Shown piece after piece: positions 44,589 through 52,913 of a DNA stretch of 64,000 bases. The stretch spans positions 49,862 to 113,861 of the forward strand of contig DATFKA010000157.1 of assembly GCA_035268885.1 (NCBI GenBank), read 5' to 3'. The notes below the pieces were generated by a model, which ran no database searches, had not been told where the DNA came from, and saw only the letters and a program-made list of their open reading frames with translations. Every line of letters begins with the position of its first letter. The stretch's first letter is position 1. This DNA comes from DATFKA01 sp035268885 (GTDB lineage Bacteria; Bacteroidota; Bacteroidia; Chitinophagales; Saprospiraceae). The translations under genes were made by a program, and so were the position numbers.

Positions 44589-45356
44589 TTATTGAAAGTC
44601 TATCTGTATCATTTCTTCCAGGCGTAGGCCCAACAGGCTCGCTGCCTTACCCATATTCACCGCAATTTTCAGGTAGCCTGCACGATTAAACAGACAGAGT
44701 GGCTCCCCGATATCTACCTCTTCGTAATCTTCACTCAACTGGGTCAGGGCCGGATGTCGCTTAAAACTAATCTCAAAATGGCGGTCCTGTCCTACCTGAT
44801 CAAAAAGCCGACGACTAATATTACTAATCGCATTATCGTAATTATCAATATAGATAATGGTGCCCCTGATCTGCTGATTGGTGATTACGGGCTGTAAAGT
44901 CAGACGTCGTACCGTGTCTTCTGCTGCCTGGCCTATCTGATCCAGTGGGATCTTCCGACTAAGCTGACTAACCACGCCCGCCAATTGTTTCCCAATCGAC
45001 TGATCTTCTTTTTTGTCGAAAGGCAGACGATAAATAATGCCGTGCAGGGCTTCAAAAATAAGGTGCAGCATACCGTTATCCGGGCATATAAAAAATTGAT
45101 CAAACTGCCGCAGTAGTAAATATTTACATCGTGCTGCCGGCAAGTCATTGACCGTCAACAAATGAATCGTTCCTGCCGGAAAAGAGGGCCAGGCATTTTT
45201 AAAAATAAAGGCCGCCTGAACTATATCGAAATTATTAACGTTATGCGAAATATCTACCAACTGTAAGTCCGCTGTTTGGCGCCACAGTTCTCCTTTGAGG
45301 CTAGCTGCATAAGGATCGCGAAGTCCGTAGTCGGTTGTAAGTGTCACCAGTGGCAT
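44589..45356 (-). CDS. SAM hydroxide adenosyltransferase (DUF62 family)
   Basis: A 255-residue protein of the S-adenosylmethionine hydroxide adenosyltransferase family, related to fluorinase and chlorinase. The N-terminal signature is VTLTTDYGLRDPYAASLKGEL, followed by VDISHNVNNFDIVQAAFIFKNAWPSFPAGTIHL and, in the C-terminal half, IIYIDNYDNAISNIS. Most bacterial members hydrolyse SAM to adenosine and methionine, or are of unknown use. It is the first gene of a three-gene operon with the ABM protein and aroB. A good promoter -7 element sits just upstream of its start. Confidence 0.88.
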   Translation of the reverse strand: MPLVTLTTDYGLRDPYAASLKGELWRQTADLQLVDISHNVNNFDIVQAAFIFKNAWPSFPAGTIHLLTVNDLPAARCKYLLLRQFDQFFICPDNGMLHLIFEALHGIIYRLPFDKKEDQSIGKQLAGVVSQLSRKIPLDQIGQAAEDTVRRLTLQPVITNQQIRGTIIYIDNYDNAISNISRRLFDQVGQDRHFEISFKRHPALTQLSEDYEEVDIGEPLCLFNRAGYLKIAVNMGKAASLLGLRLEEMIQIDFQ

Positions 45357-45374
45357 GGTTTATTAGTTTGGGGG

Positions 45375-45382
45375 CAAAGATA
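45375..45382 (-). promoter_or_regulatory. Bacteroidota -7 element for the SAM hydrolase / ABM / aroB operon
   Basis: On the minus strand TATCTTTG followed by C at 45382-45375 matches TAnnTTTG exactly, about 20 nt before the start codon. No TTG is seen at the ideal -33 distance. The transcript leader would be very short. Confidence 0.5.
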
Positions 45383-45446
45383 ATTGTTTGGTAGATAATA
45401 AAATAAAATTAACTTACATTGCTGCAAAGGTCCCCGGCAATTTGCT

Positions 45447-45454
45447 TATTTTTG
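45447..45454 (+). promoter_or_regulatory. Candidate -7 element for the phoH-like gene
   Basis: TATTTTTG matches TAnnTTTG. The nearest upstream TTG (45419-45421) is 25 nt away, longer than usual. A start near 45461 would place the TTG codon at 45525 about 64 nt downstream. Confidence 0.4.
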
Positions 45455-45524
45455 TTTAAATTATTTTTATTAAAGGGTGTATTCCTATAATGGAGCACCC
45501 AAAAATTTAATCCGAGGTTCAATA

Positions 45525-46508
45525 TTGAGTGAAATAATTCTTACTGTAGACGGTGTAGATCCTGTTGCGCTTTACGGTGCCAACAATGTAAAACTGAACT
45601 TACTGCGTGATGCTTTCCCCGATGTTGTCATTACTTCTCGTGGACAAAGCCTAAAGATTTCTGGTGAAAAGAAACAAGCGCAAAAAGCCAAAGCAAAATT
45701 TGAAATGATGGTGCGCTTGCTCAAAGAGCACCATGAACTACCCACCCAAATGGTGCAGGAATTGCTCACTGGCAAGAACCCTTTCGAGGCAAGAATTGCA
45801 GCCGGTAAGCCCAATAAAACAATCCTGCACGGGAGAAATGGCAAACCCATCCGCGCCAAGACCCATAATCAGCTAAAATTAATCAGTGCAGTGGAGAAAA
45901 ACGATGTCGTTTTCGCCGTGGGTCCAGCGGGTACCGGTAAAACCTACACGGCAGTTGCCATGGCCGTAGCGGCCCTTAAAAGCCGTAAAATCAAGAAAAT
46001 CATCATGACCCGTCCCGCAGTTGAAGCGGGCGAAAGCCTGGGATTTCTACCCGGTGACCTAAAAGAAAAAATCGATCCTTATCTTCGCCCACTCTACGAT
46101 GCGCTCGACGATATGATTCCCGCCGAGCGGCTGGATCAGTTTATGGATAACCGAACCATCGAGATCGCACCATTGGCATTTATGCGGGGTCGAACGCTGG
46201 ATAATGCCTTCATTATTTTGGATGAAGCGCAGAACTGCTCAACTATGCAGTTAAAAATGTTCCTCACCCGACTTGGTCCAACGGCTAAGTGTGTTATTAC
46301 CGGTGACTTATCACAAGTCGATTTGCCCTTTAGTCAAAAATCGGGATTACGACGGGCGATCGGTATCCTTGAAAAACTGGATGGTATTGACGTCGTGCGC
46401 CTTTCCTCGGAAGATGTGGTGCGTCACCGCCTGGTCAAAGCGATCATCGAAGCCTACGAGACCTCAAATGAGCGGAAACGCCGGAAGTATGAAGAAGAGG
46501 AGGAGTAG
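45525..46508 (+). CDS. PhoH family protein (ATPase)
   Basis: Two non-ATG starts compete. GTG at 45477 makes a 343-residue protein; TTG at 45525 begins at (M)SEIILTVDGVD, the point where PhoH homologues usually begin, and a GAGG sits about 8 nt before it. I prefer the TTG (327 residues). An N-terminal KH-like region (residues 1-110) precedes the PhoH ATPase: Walker A VGPAGTGKTYTAVAMAV, the Q-loop ITRPAVEAGESLGFLPGDLKEK-like segment (split here across IIMTRPAVEAGE and LGFLPGDL), Walker B FIILDEAQNCS and GDLSQVDLP. PhoH proteins bind and hydrolyse ATP and act in RNA metabolism or translation quality control, with an RNA helicase-like fold. It lies upstream of aroA. Confidence 0.85.
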   Translation: MSEIILTVDGVDPVALYGANNVKLNLLRDAFPDVVITSRGQSLKISGEKKQAQKAKAKFEMMVRLLKEHHELPTQMVQELLTGKNPFEARIAAGKPNKTILHGRNGKPIRAKTHNQLKLISAVEKNDVVFAVGPAGTGKTYTAVAMAVAALKSRKIKKIIMTRPAVEAGESLGFLPGDLKEKIDPYLRPLYDALDDMIPAERLDQFMDNRTIEIAPLAFMRGRTLDNAFIILDEAQNCSTMQLKMFLTRLGPTAKCVITGDLSQVDLPFSQKSGLRRAIGILEKLDGIDVVRLSSEDVVRHRLVKAIIEAYETSNERKRRKYEEEEE

Positions 46509-46567
46509 AGTTAAGCTATGCCCCCTTTTCTGATAAAACAGGTTAAAACAACTATAAGCAAAACATC

Positions 46568-47809
46568 ATGAACTACACGATTCGCCGGGAAGCTTCTTCT
46601 GCCGTACGGGGAGAAATCACCCTGGCCGGTTCAAAAAGCATCAGTAATCGCGCGCTGATCATCCGTGCCCTTTCGGGGCAAAAATTTGATCTACACCACT
46701 TAGCCAATGCCAAGGATACCATCCTGCTCAATGGCCTGCTCAACAGTACAGATACCACCCGCGATGCCGGCGCTGCCGGCACAACTTACCGCTTCATGAC
46801 GGCCTACCTTTCCATGCAGCAAGGCAGCCAAATCTTAACGGGTACGGACCGCATGAAACAGCGCCCCATTGGGGTTTTAGCGGAAGCACTAAAGGAATTA
46901 GGTGCTAATATCGAATACCTGGAAAAAGACGGCTATCCTCCGCTCAAGATCGGTGCGCCCAATAGCTTTGGCCAAAAGAATCATATTCGAATTGCGGCCA
47001 ATACCAGTAGTCAATACATCTCTGCCTTATTAATGATCGCCCCTACCCTACCGGAGGGGCTTAAGTTGGAGCTCACAGGCAAAATTGTCTCGCGGCCCTA
47101 CATTGAGATGACCCTTAAGCTCATGGCGTATTTTGGTGTAAAACACAGCTGGGATGGCCAGGTGATTCAGGTAGCTCCCCAACAATACGTGGGTCGCGAC
47201 TTTACCGTAGAGGCCGATTGGTCAGCCGCTTCCTATTATTATATCATTGCTGCTTTTGCTTCTAGCCTGGACTTACAATTAAATGGTTTATTCCCAGACA
47301 GCGTACAAGGCGACGCCGTCCTGGCAGAGATGATGCCCCACTTCGGGGTACAGACAAGCTTCAATGAAAAGGGAATTCACTTATCCAAAGGACCTTTTAA
47401 TGTAGAAAAAGATTTCCGTTGGGACTTCCTCCGTTGTCCGGATTTGGCCCAGTCCATTGCCGTCATTTGTGCCGGTCTGGGTCGCAAAGGCTATTTCGAG
47501 GGCGTAGAGACCCTGCGTATTAAGGAGACCGATCGCATAGCGGCCCTGAAAACGGAGTTGGCAAAAATAAATGTACAGGTAAAGGCCCATCCTCAGCAGA
47601 ATGGGTCAGAATCCTTTGAAGTAGAAGGCAAAGTTTTATTCTCCGGCATCCCCGTATTTGACACCTATGAAGACCATCGTATGGCCATGGCTTTCGCACC
47701 ACTGGGCATGTTTCAACCCGTCTCGATCAACGAACCCATGGTAGTCGTAAAATCATATCCAGATTACTATAAAGACCTGGAGAAGCTAGGCTTTCAGGTG
47801 GATAGATAA
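46568..47809 (+). CDS. aroA: 3-phosphoshikimate 1-carboxyvinyltransferase (EPSP synthase)
   Basis: A 413-residue AroA. Signatures: AGSKSISNRALIIRAL (substrate phosphate loop with the catalytic Lys), DAGAAGTTYRFMTAYL, GTDRMKQRPIGVL, SSQYISALLMIAPTL, TVEADWSAASYYYIIAAF, RIKETDRIAALKTEL and YEDHRMAMAFAPL. It adds enolpyruvate from PEP to shikimate-3-phosphate and is the target of glyphosate; the loop is that of a standard enzyme. The gene starts 59 nt after the phoH-like gene, so cotranscription is possible. Confidence 0.95.
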   Translation: MNYTIRREASSAVRGEITLAGSKSISNRALIIRALSGQKFDLHHLANAKDTILLNGLLNSTDTTRDAGAAGTTYRFMTAYLSMQQGSQILTGTDRMKQRPIGVLAEALKELGANIEYLEKDGYPPLKIGAPNSFGQKNHIRIAANTSSQYISALLMIAPTLPEGLKLELTGKIVSRPYIEMTLKLMAYFGVKHSWDGQVIQVAPQQYVGRDFTVEADWSAASYYYIIAAFASSLDLQLNGLFPDSVQGDAVLAEMMPHFGVQTSFNEKGIHLSKGPFNVEKDFRWDFLRCPDLAQSIAVICAGLGRKGYFEGVETLRIKETDRIAALKTELAKINVQVKAHPQQNGSESFEVEGKVLFSGIPVFDTYEDHRMAMAFAPLGMFQPVSINEPMVVVKSYPDYYKDLEKLGFQVDR

Positions 47810-47903
47810 ATCGTGTGTTGTGTGTCATGTATTATGTATCGTGTTTGACACAACACATGACACATGACACATGACACATGACACACAACACATGACACAC
47901 GAT
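47810..47903. repeat. Heptad-periodic inverted repeat array (ACATGAC-type) between convergent genes
   Basis: Left arm: ATCGTGT, GTTGTGT, GTCATGT (47810-47830). Right part: four tandem ACATGAC heptads (47855-47882), then ACACAAC, ACATGAC and ACACGAT (47883-47903). The left heptads are exact reverse complements of right-arm heptads in the same order, apart from one slipped unit. It fills the gap between aroA and the SPFH gene. Confidence 0.8.
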
Positions 47904-47905
47904 AC

Positions 47906-48751
47906 TTAATTACCGCCCAGAATCAAGGGTAGGCCATTGGAGCCATCACCGCCAACCACAATCACTTTAGAATTTTGTGACTTAGATAATTCGATGGTAG
48001 CTTCGATTCCTTTATCCTGCAGGATTTTGTCGGTCAACGAGGCGTTTAGGATGCGGTTTGCATCGGCTTTGGCCTGCGCTTCGATCGTTTTACGCTCGGC
48101 TTCTTTGCGCTCCTGATCCAGGATGTACTCGTACTTAAGTGCTAACTGCTCCGCTTCGATTTTTTCCTCGATGGCGGTACGCACTTTTTCAGGTAACTGG
48201 ATATCACGGATCAAGACAGCTCGCAAGGCAATATAATTACTGGAAAGTGTGTTTTCGAGTTCTTCTTCGATCTCGGTTTGCACCTCATCCCGCTTTGTAG
48301 AGTACAACTCTTCTGGCGTATAGCGGCCAATAATTTTTCTTACCGAAGAACGCACCTCCGGCCGTACGAGAGAATTCATATAGTTCTCTCCGAATTTTTC
48401 GTGTAAAAATCCGATATCAGAATAAGTTGGGTTTACCCTCACCGTTGCATCAAGCGCAATATTTAAACCATTACTGGAAAGTACTGTCATGGTTTCTTCG
48501 ATCTGCTTTTCTCGTACATCGTACACAAACATTTTGTTCCAGGGGGCCACTACGTGAAAACCCGGGCTGTAGATTTTTTCCGTTTCCAATCCACCTCCAA
48601 AGCGTTTGAAGAGTACACCACGTTCCCCAGCATCAATCGTTAGGAAAGTAGCACTTGAGAAAATAAGAATGGCAATAACGATAATTGCTCCCACGATAAT
48701 AGAAGTAGACATCCGTCCCTGTTGGGCTGGTTTTCTTCTCTGTTCAGTCAT
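47906..48751 (-). CDS. SPFH/prohibitin domain membrane protein
   Basis: A 281-residue protein of the prohibitin-type SPFH family. It has one N-terminal membrane helix at about residues 16-38 (IIVGAIIVIAILIFSSATFLTI), then DAGERGVLFKRFGGGLE, the typical prohibitin start of the SPFH domain. The domain continues with REKQIEETMTVLSSNGLNIALDATVRVNPTYSDIGFLHEKFG, and a long charged coiled coil follows (about residues 190-245, EKIEAEQLALKYEYILDQERKEAERKT-like). It probably forms ring-shaped assemblies at the inner membrane and modulates FtsH-type proteolysis or membrane microdomains, by analogy. It is convergent with aroA across the heptad-repeat hairpin and divergent from the cytochrome c gene. Confidence 0.9.
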   Translation of the reverse strand: MTEQRRKPAQQGRMSTSIIVGAIIVIAILIFSSATFLTIDAGERGVLFKRFGGGLETEKIYSPGFHVVAPWNKMFVYDVREKQIEETMTVLSSNGLNIALDATVRVNPTYSDIGFLHEKFGENYMNSLVRPEVRSSVRKIIGRYTPEELYSTKRDEVQTEIEEELENTLSSNYIALRAVLIRDIQLPEKVRTAIEEKIEAEQLALKYEYILDQERKEAERKTIEAQAKADANRILNASLTDKILQDKGIEATIELSKSQNSKVIVVGGDGSNGLPLILGGN

Positions 48752-48900
48752 TTTTTTAAATTTTGTGTTTTTCGGTAATCGATATTAGGTGGTATTTGTT
48801 TGTATTACCAGACTTTTATACCAATGCCTCTAAAAGTACGATTAACCAAGTTAATCAACAACTATTGTTAAAACAGTATTATAGTGTGCATAGGTTCACT

Positions 48901-48908
48901 TATATTTG
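48901..48908 (+). promoter_or_regulatory. Candidate -7 element for the cytochrome c operon
   Basis: TATATTTG matches TAnnTTTG, 46 nt before the start codon of the cytochrome c gene. No TTG is placed at the expected distance, so support is partial. Confidence 0.4.
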
Positions 48909-48953
48909 TCAACACTAAATTTCATTGATATTTTTACATAACGCAAACTTCAT

Positions 48954-49310
48954 ATGAAAAAGATCATTATTGCATTTGCACTAGCTGCTTTTATTATTGC
49001 CTGTGGCTCGGATGACAGCGCACAGTCTGAAGCCCCCGCTTCCTCATCAACGACGGCATCAGCCGAACCCGAGGAACCCGCCGCTGACGGGAAAGCCATT
49101 TACAAACAATACTGTGTGGCTTGCCATGGCCTATACGGAGACATGGGTGCCAGTGGAGCTTTTAACCTTCAGGAATCTGAACTCCCCGTTGAAGAAAGAG
49201 TTAATGTCATTACGAATGGTCGTAATGTTATGACGCCTTTCAAATCAATCCTCAGTCCGGAAGAGATTCAGGCCGTTGCCAATTACACGCTGGAGCTGAA
49301 GCAAGATTAA
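48954..49310 (+). CDS. Lipoprotein cytochrome c (mono-haem)
   Basis: A 118-residue lipoprotein. The signal MKKIIIAFALAAFIIACGS ends in a lipobox (Cys17), followed by a Ser/Ala/Pro/Glu linker. One haem-binding motif CVACHG (C-x-x-C-H) lies at about residue 60, with the Met axial ligand expected in VMTPFKSIL. It is a small electron carrier anchored on the outside of the inner membrane or in the outer membrane. The epimerase gene begins 3 nt after its stop, so the two are almost certainly translated from one transcript. Confidence 0.9.
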   Translation: MKKIIIAFALAAFIIACGSDDSAQSEAPASSSTTASAEPEEPAADGKAIYKQYCVACHGLYGDMGASGAFNLQESELPVEERVNVITNGRNVMTPFKSILSPEEIQAVANYTLELKQD

Positions 49311-49313
49311 CCA

Positions 49314-50378
49314 ATGGGAGTAGATCAATCGCCGACATCGCCTAATGACATACCGGTACTGGTTACCGGAGGAACGGGCATGGTCGGCGCTTATTTATTG
49401 GAGCTACTCAGCCAGGCGGGCTACCGACGTATTCGGGCGATTTATCGTCCGGGTACCTTGCCCTACACCAGTAAAAAGATCAAACATCAGATCGACTGGG
49501 TCGAATGCGATCTACTTGATCTGGCATCTTTGGAAGAAGCGATGCAAGACATCCTCCAGGTCTACCACTGTGCAGGTATTGTTTCCTTTAGCAAAAAAGA
49601 CCGAAAAGAGATGATCCAGGTGAATGTAGACGGAACGGCCAACCTGGTTAATATCGCGCTCCACCAGGGGGTACGCAAAGTGCTCCACCTCAGTTCCGTG
49701 GCGGCACTCGGCCGCACCAAACCCGGTCAGGAGCGCAATGAGAAAGATCATTGGGAACGCAGTCCTTACAATACCTTTTATGGACTTAGTAAATATCAGG
49801 GAGAACAGGAAGCCTGGCGTGCCCAGGCCGAAGGCCTGAGTCTTAATGTCGTTAATCCATCCATCATTCTGGGTGCACACGATTGGAATCGTGGCCCCGG
49901 ACGTTTTTTCCCGATGCTTAATAACGGCTTTCGTTTTTACCCCACCGGTGGTACCGGTCTGGTGGATGTGCGAGACGTAGTCCGATTCATGAAATTGCTC
50001 ATGGAGAGTGAAATTACCGGAGAGCGATTTATTTTGAATGCCCGCACGCTTTCCTATCAGGACTTTTTTCAAAAAATCGCCACTGCGCTGGGTGTATCAG
50101 CCCCCTCGATCAGAATAAATACCTTTTTTCAACAAATAGCCTGGCGCCTGGCCTGGGTAAACGAAAAACTGAGGGGTAAGCCTTCCCTAATCTCCCGGGA
50201 AACCGCCGCCCAGGCGAGCCATACCTATTATTATCCGGCCCATAAATCCCGGAACACTTTTGACTTTAAGTACCGTGACGTAGACCAATCCATCCGGGAA
50301 ATGGCCGACGCTTACCGGAAGTGGCAAAAGGTGGGGGGCTACCCTCATCTCTCCTTTCGACAGCACGAAAGTGTCTAA
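49314..50378 (+). CDS. NAD-dependent epimerase/dehydratase family protein
   Basis: A 354-residue extended SDR. The nucleotide loop is PVLVTGGTGMVGAYLLELLSQAG (TGGTGMVG), followed by IRAIYRPGTLP. The catalytic residues are in YNTFYGLSKYQGEQEAWRA (Tyr and Lys of YxxxK) with VLHLSSVAALG supplying the Ser. Relatives act on sterols, sugars or dihydroflavonols; VNPSIILGAHDWNRGPGR and GTGLVDVRDVVRFMKLL match the 3-beta-HSD-like branch. It starts 3 nt after the cytochrome c gene, which couples its translation to that gene, though no functional link is evident. Confidence 0.88.
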   Translation: MGVDQSPTSPNDIPVLVTGGTGMVGAYLLELLSQAGYRRIRAIYRPGTLPYTSKKIKHQIDWVECDLLDLASLEEAMQDILQVYHCAGIVSFSKKDRKEMIQVNVDGTANLVNIALHQGVRKVLHLSSVAALGRTKPGQERNEKDHWERSPYNTFYGLSKYQGEQEAWRAQAEGLSLNVVNPSIILGAHDWNRGPGRFFPMLNNGFRFYPTGGTGLVDVRDVVRFMKLLMESEITGERFILNARTLSYQDFFQKIATALGVSAPSIRINTFFQQIAWRLAWVNEKLRGKPSLISRETAAQASHTYYYPAHKSRNTFDFKYRDVDQSIREMADAYRKWQKVGGYPHLSFRQHESV

Positions 50379-50490
50379 ATTAGACCGAAAGGAAGGAAAA
50401 ATACGGCGATAAAAGAATTAGAGTCATCCATTTGGTGGGTTTTCTTGTTATGAGGAATGACAAATTACCAAATTATACCCGTCGCATATT

Positions 50491-50506
50491 TTTAGCGAAA
50501 GCTAAA
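50491..50506. repeat. TTTAGC-GAAA-GCTAAA hairpin upstream of the GAF gene
   Basis: Six-bp stem with a GAAA tetraloop about 20 nt before the start codon. It could shape translation initiation or be incidental. Confidence 0.35.
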
Positions 50507-50525
50507 GCACATAAGTATTAAAATC

Positions 50526-52913
50526 ATGAGTAAAGAAATTGTCCGGGAAAACGACACCCAAAATCTGGTGCCCGAGAAAAATAGTGGCTTGAAGCATTTA
50601 TTCTCTACTATGCGTTCGGAAGTTAACCAGATCCCCTACGCCAGCTATTTGAGCTTTGGCCCTTTGTTTGAGCACATGAAGCAAAACATGAGTAAAAACG
50701 GGCTGGAGCACACCCCCCTCTTTCAGTCCGGTCAACAATTTCTTCAGCAGGCACCGGAGCTGTTCCAGGCCATTGAGGACCCCGAGGTATTAAATGAAAA
50801 CCGGGAGCTTGTACAGATTATGATTAATGCGGTCCTCCCTCCCATTGCGCAACAATCCCAATTGGCCAAACTGAGCCGTCCCTTCGATATGCAAGGCTTC
50901 TATGAAACCGAAGCCGTCAAAACATTGATGAATGACGATTCAAAAAACATAAAATACGAGGTCAATCGTTCGCAAGAAATGCTTGCCTGTGTCGTTCTGG
51001 TCAGTGCGGGCAGCCTCATTCTCAATCGCCACTACGATCAGAATATAGAAATCACTCCGCCAGTACTGATTAGTGTGGAAGATGAAGAACACAAGCGCTA
51101 TTTTCGCTTAAACCTCGATTCTACTTTCGTAAAAGTAGAGACCCTAAAGCCACTCAAAGCGCTTTCCCAAAAGCAAATCAACAACCTTTTGTCTAACATC
51201 TACGATGTGGAGGCCTGGATGGCCGCATTACCCGCCGAAAACTTCGCTTTTCATGGCTTTGTGATTAGTAATTTGATCGAAATCACCGAAGAAGAATCCC
51301 TGTCTCGCCTAAAACAGGGTCTCCTACAAAGAAATGCAATTGTCAGCCGGGAAAATATCCAGGAAATTGAAAACCTGGTAAAAAACTACCTGGGGGTTCC
51401 GGACTTACGCATGGGAATTACTGCTTTGGATTACCCCCGCGAACGGGCCATCACCCACAAATATAAAATCCGCTTCAACTTTTTAGCGAAAGAACTCGAT
51501 GACCTCCTGGATGAAAACTTCAAAGAGTCGATCTACTACAAGGTATCCCATTACAAAGAAGTACTACTGATTGAAGATCTGGCCAACAAAAAAAATCTTA
51601 CCTCCGTAGAGGATCTATTACTCGAAAAAGGTATCCATAGTATTATTGTCGCTCCCCTGATGGACTCCGAAGAAAACGTAATCGGTATCCTGGAAATCGC
51701 TTCCCCCAAAGCTTTTGGTTTACATAGTTTTACCGAGATAAAATTTAAAGAAATCATCAGTTTGTTCAATATCGCAATGGAGCGTAGCCGTCGGGAGATC
51801 GACAACCAGATCGAAGCCATCATTCGGGAGCAGTTTACCGATATCCACCCCAGTGTTGAATGGCGTTTTATCGAAGCATCTTACAACTTACTGGAGAAAA
51901 GAGAAGCCGGCGAAAAGCAGACCGTCGTAGAGCCTATTATTTTCGAAGAGGTATACCCTCTTTACGGACAGTCTGACATTGTCGGCTCTTCTCAGGTACG
52001 GAACCACTCCATCCAAAAAGACCTGGTAGAAAACCTCACTTCCGTAAAAAAACTAATGGACAAGGTAGCTCAAGCCCTGAATTTCCCTTTGCTACGGAAA
52101 TATATCATGGATGTAGAGCACGCGATTCAAGACCTGAAAGATGAGTTCAACTCTAATGATGAATCTCGAATTGTAGACCTACTGCACCAAACGATTCATC
52201 CTTTGCTCAATACTCTACAGGCCAGGCATTCGGAAATCCGCCCCTCTGTGGAACGCTATTTTTTAAGACTGGACCCGGACCTCGGGATCATTTATCAAGC
52301 GCGTAAGGCCTACGAAGACTCAGTACTGCAAATTAACAATGCCATTGGGGATTATCTCGATCAGCAAAATGAAATAGCCCAGCAGATTCTGCCCCACTAT
52401 TACACGAAGTACAAGACCGATGGGGTAGAATACGATCTGTACGTAGGTCGATCTCTTCTAAAGAGTAATGAGTATTGCGAAATGCACTTAAAAAATTTCC
52501 GCTTACAGCAGTTAATCGACATGGCAAATATTACCAAACTGGTACGGGGTTTACAAGATCAATTGCCCCTAAAGTTAACGACCGCCCAATTGCTGTTTGC
52601 TTATACCAACACGCTTTCTATCCGCTTTCGGGAAGACGAAAAGCAATTCGACGTGGATGGCGCCTATAACGTACGCTATGAAATCCTTAAAAAGCGAATT
52701 GATAAAGCGGTGATCGCCGGTACGACCGAACGCCTGACTCAGGCGGATAAAGTTGCGATCGTTTATCTGCAGGAAAAAGACCGGCAGGAGTATTTAGATT
52801 ATATCAAGTACCTCAAACACGAGGGGCTGGTCGAAGGAGAAATTGAGGATTTAACCCTGGGTAAACTACAAGGAGCACAAGGATTAAAAGCACTGCGTTT
52901 TACGGTAAGTTAA
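50526..52913 (+). CDS. Large GAF domain-containing protein
   Basis: A 795-residue soluble protein without a signal peptide. A GAF domain lies at about residues 320-430, with ESIYYKVSHYKEVLLIEDLANKKNLTSVEDLLLEKGIHSIIVAPLMDSEENVIGILEIASP, the usual pocket-and-strand pattern of small-molecule sensors. The N-terminal 300 residues and the C-terminal 360 residues (TDGVEYDLYVGRSLLKSNEYCEMHLKN; REDEKQFDVDGAYNVRYEILKKRIDKA) are not matched to any domain I know; the latter looks helical with long charged helices. No HD, GGDEF, EAL or kinase motif is present, so the output is unknown. It is convergent with the HD-Pycsar-like gene, with stop codons overlapping by 4 nt. Confidence 0.82.
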   Translation: MSKEIVRENDTQNLVPEKNSGLKHLFSTMRSEVNQIPYASYLSFGPLFEHMKQNMSKNGLEHTPLFQSGQQFLQQAPELFQAIEDPEVLNENRELVQIMINAVLPPIAQQSQLAKLSRPFDMQGFYETEAVKTLMNDDSKNIKYEVNRSQEMLACVVLVSAGSLILNRHYDQNIEITPPVLISVEDEEHKRYFRLNLDSTFVKVETLKPLKALSQKQINNLLSNIYDVEAWMAALPAENFAFHGFVISNLIEITEEESLSRLKQGLLQRNAIVSRENIQEIENLVKNYLGVPDLRMGITALDYPRERAITHKYKIRFNFLAKELDDLLDENFKESIYYKVSHYKEVLLIEDLANKKNLTSVEDLLLEKGIHSIIVAPLMDSEENVIGILEIASPKAFGLHSFTEIKFKEIISLFNIAMERSRREIDNQIEAIIREQFTDIHPSVEWRFIEASYNLLEKREAGEKQTVVEPIIFEEVYPLYGQSDIVGSSQVRNHSIQKDLVENLTSVKKLMDKVAQALNFPLLRKYIMDVEHAIQDLKDEFNSNDESRIVDLLHQTIHPLLNTLQARHSEIRPSVERYFLRLDPDLGIIYQARKAYEDSVLQINNAIGDYLDQQNEIAQQILPHYYTKYKTDGVEYDLYVGRSLLKSNEYCEMHLKNFRLQQLIDMANITKLVRGLQDQLPLKLTTAQLLFAYTNTLSIRFREDEKQFDVDGAYNVRYEILKKRIDKAVIAGTTERLTQADKVAIVYLQEKDRQEYLDYIKYLKHEGLVEGEIEDLTLGKLQGAQGLKALRFTVS

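Noticed and set aside
47855..47903. The tandem ACATGAC units look like a short CRISPR-type array
   Set aside because: Units are 7 nt with no spacers of even length and no cas genes, so this is a simple tandem/inverted repeat.
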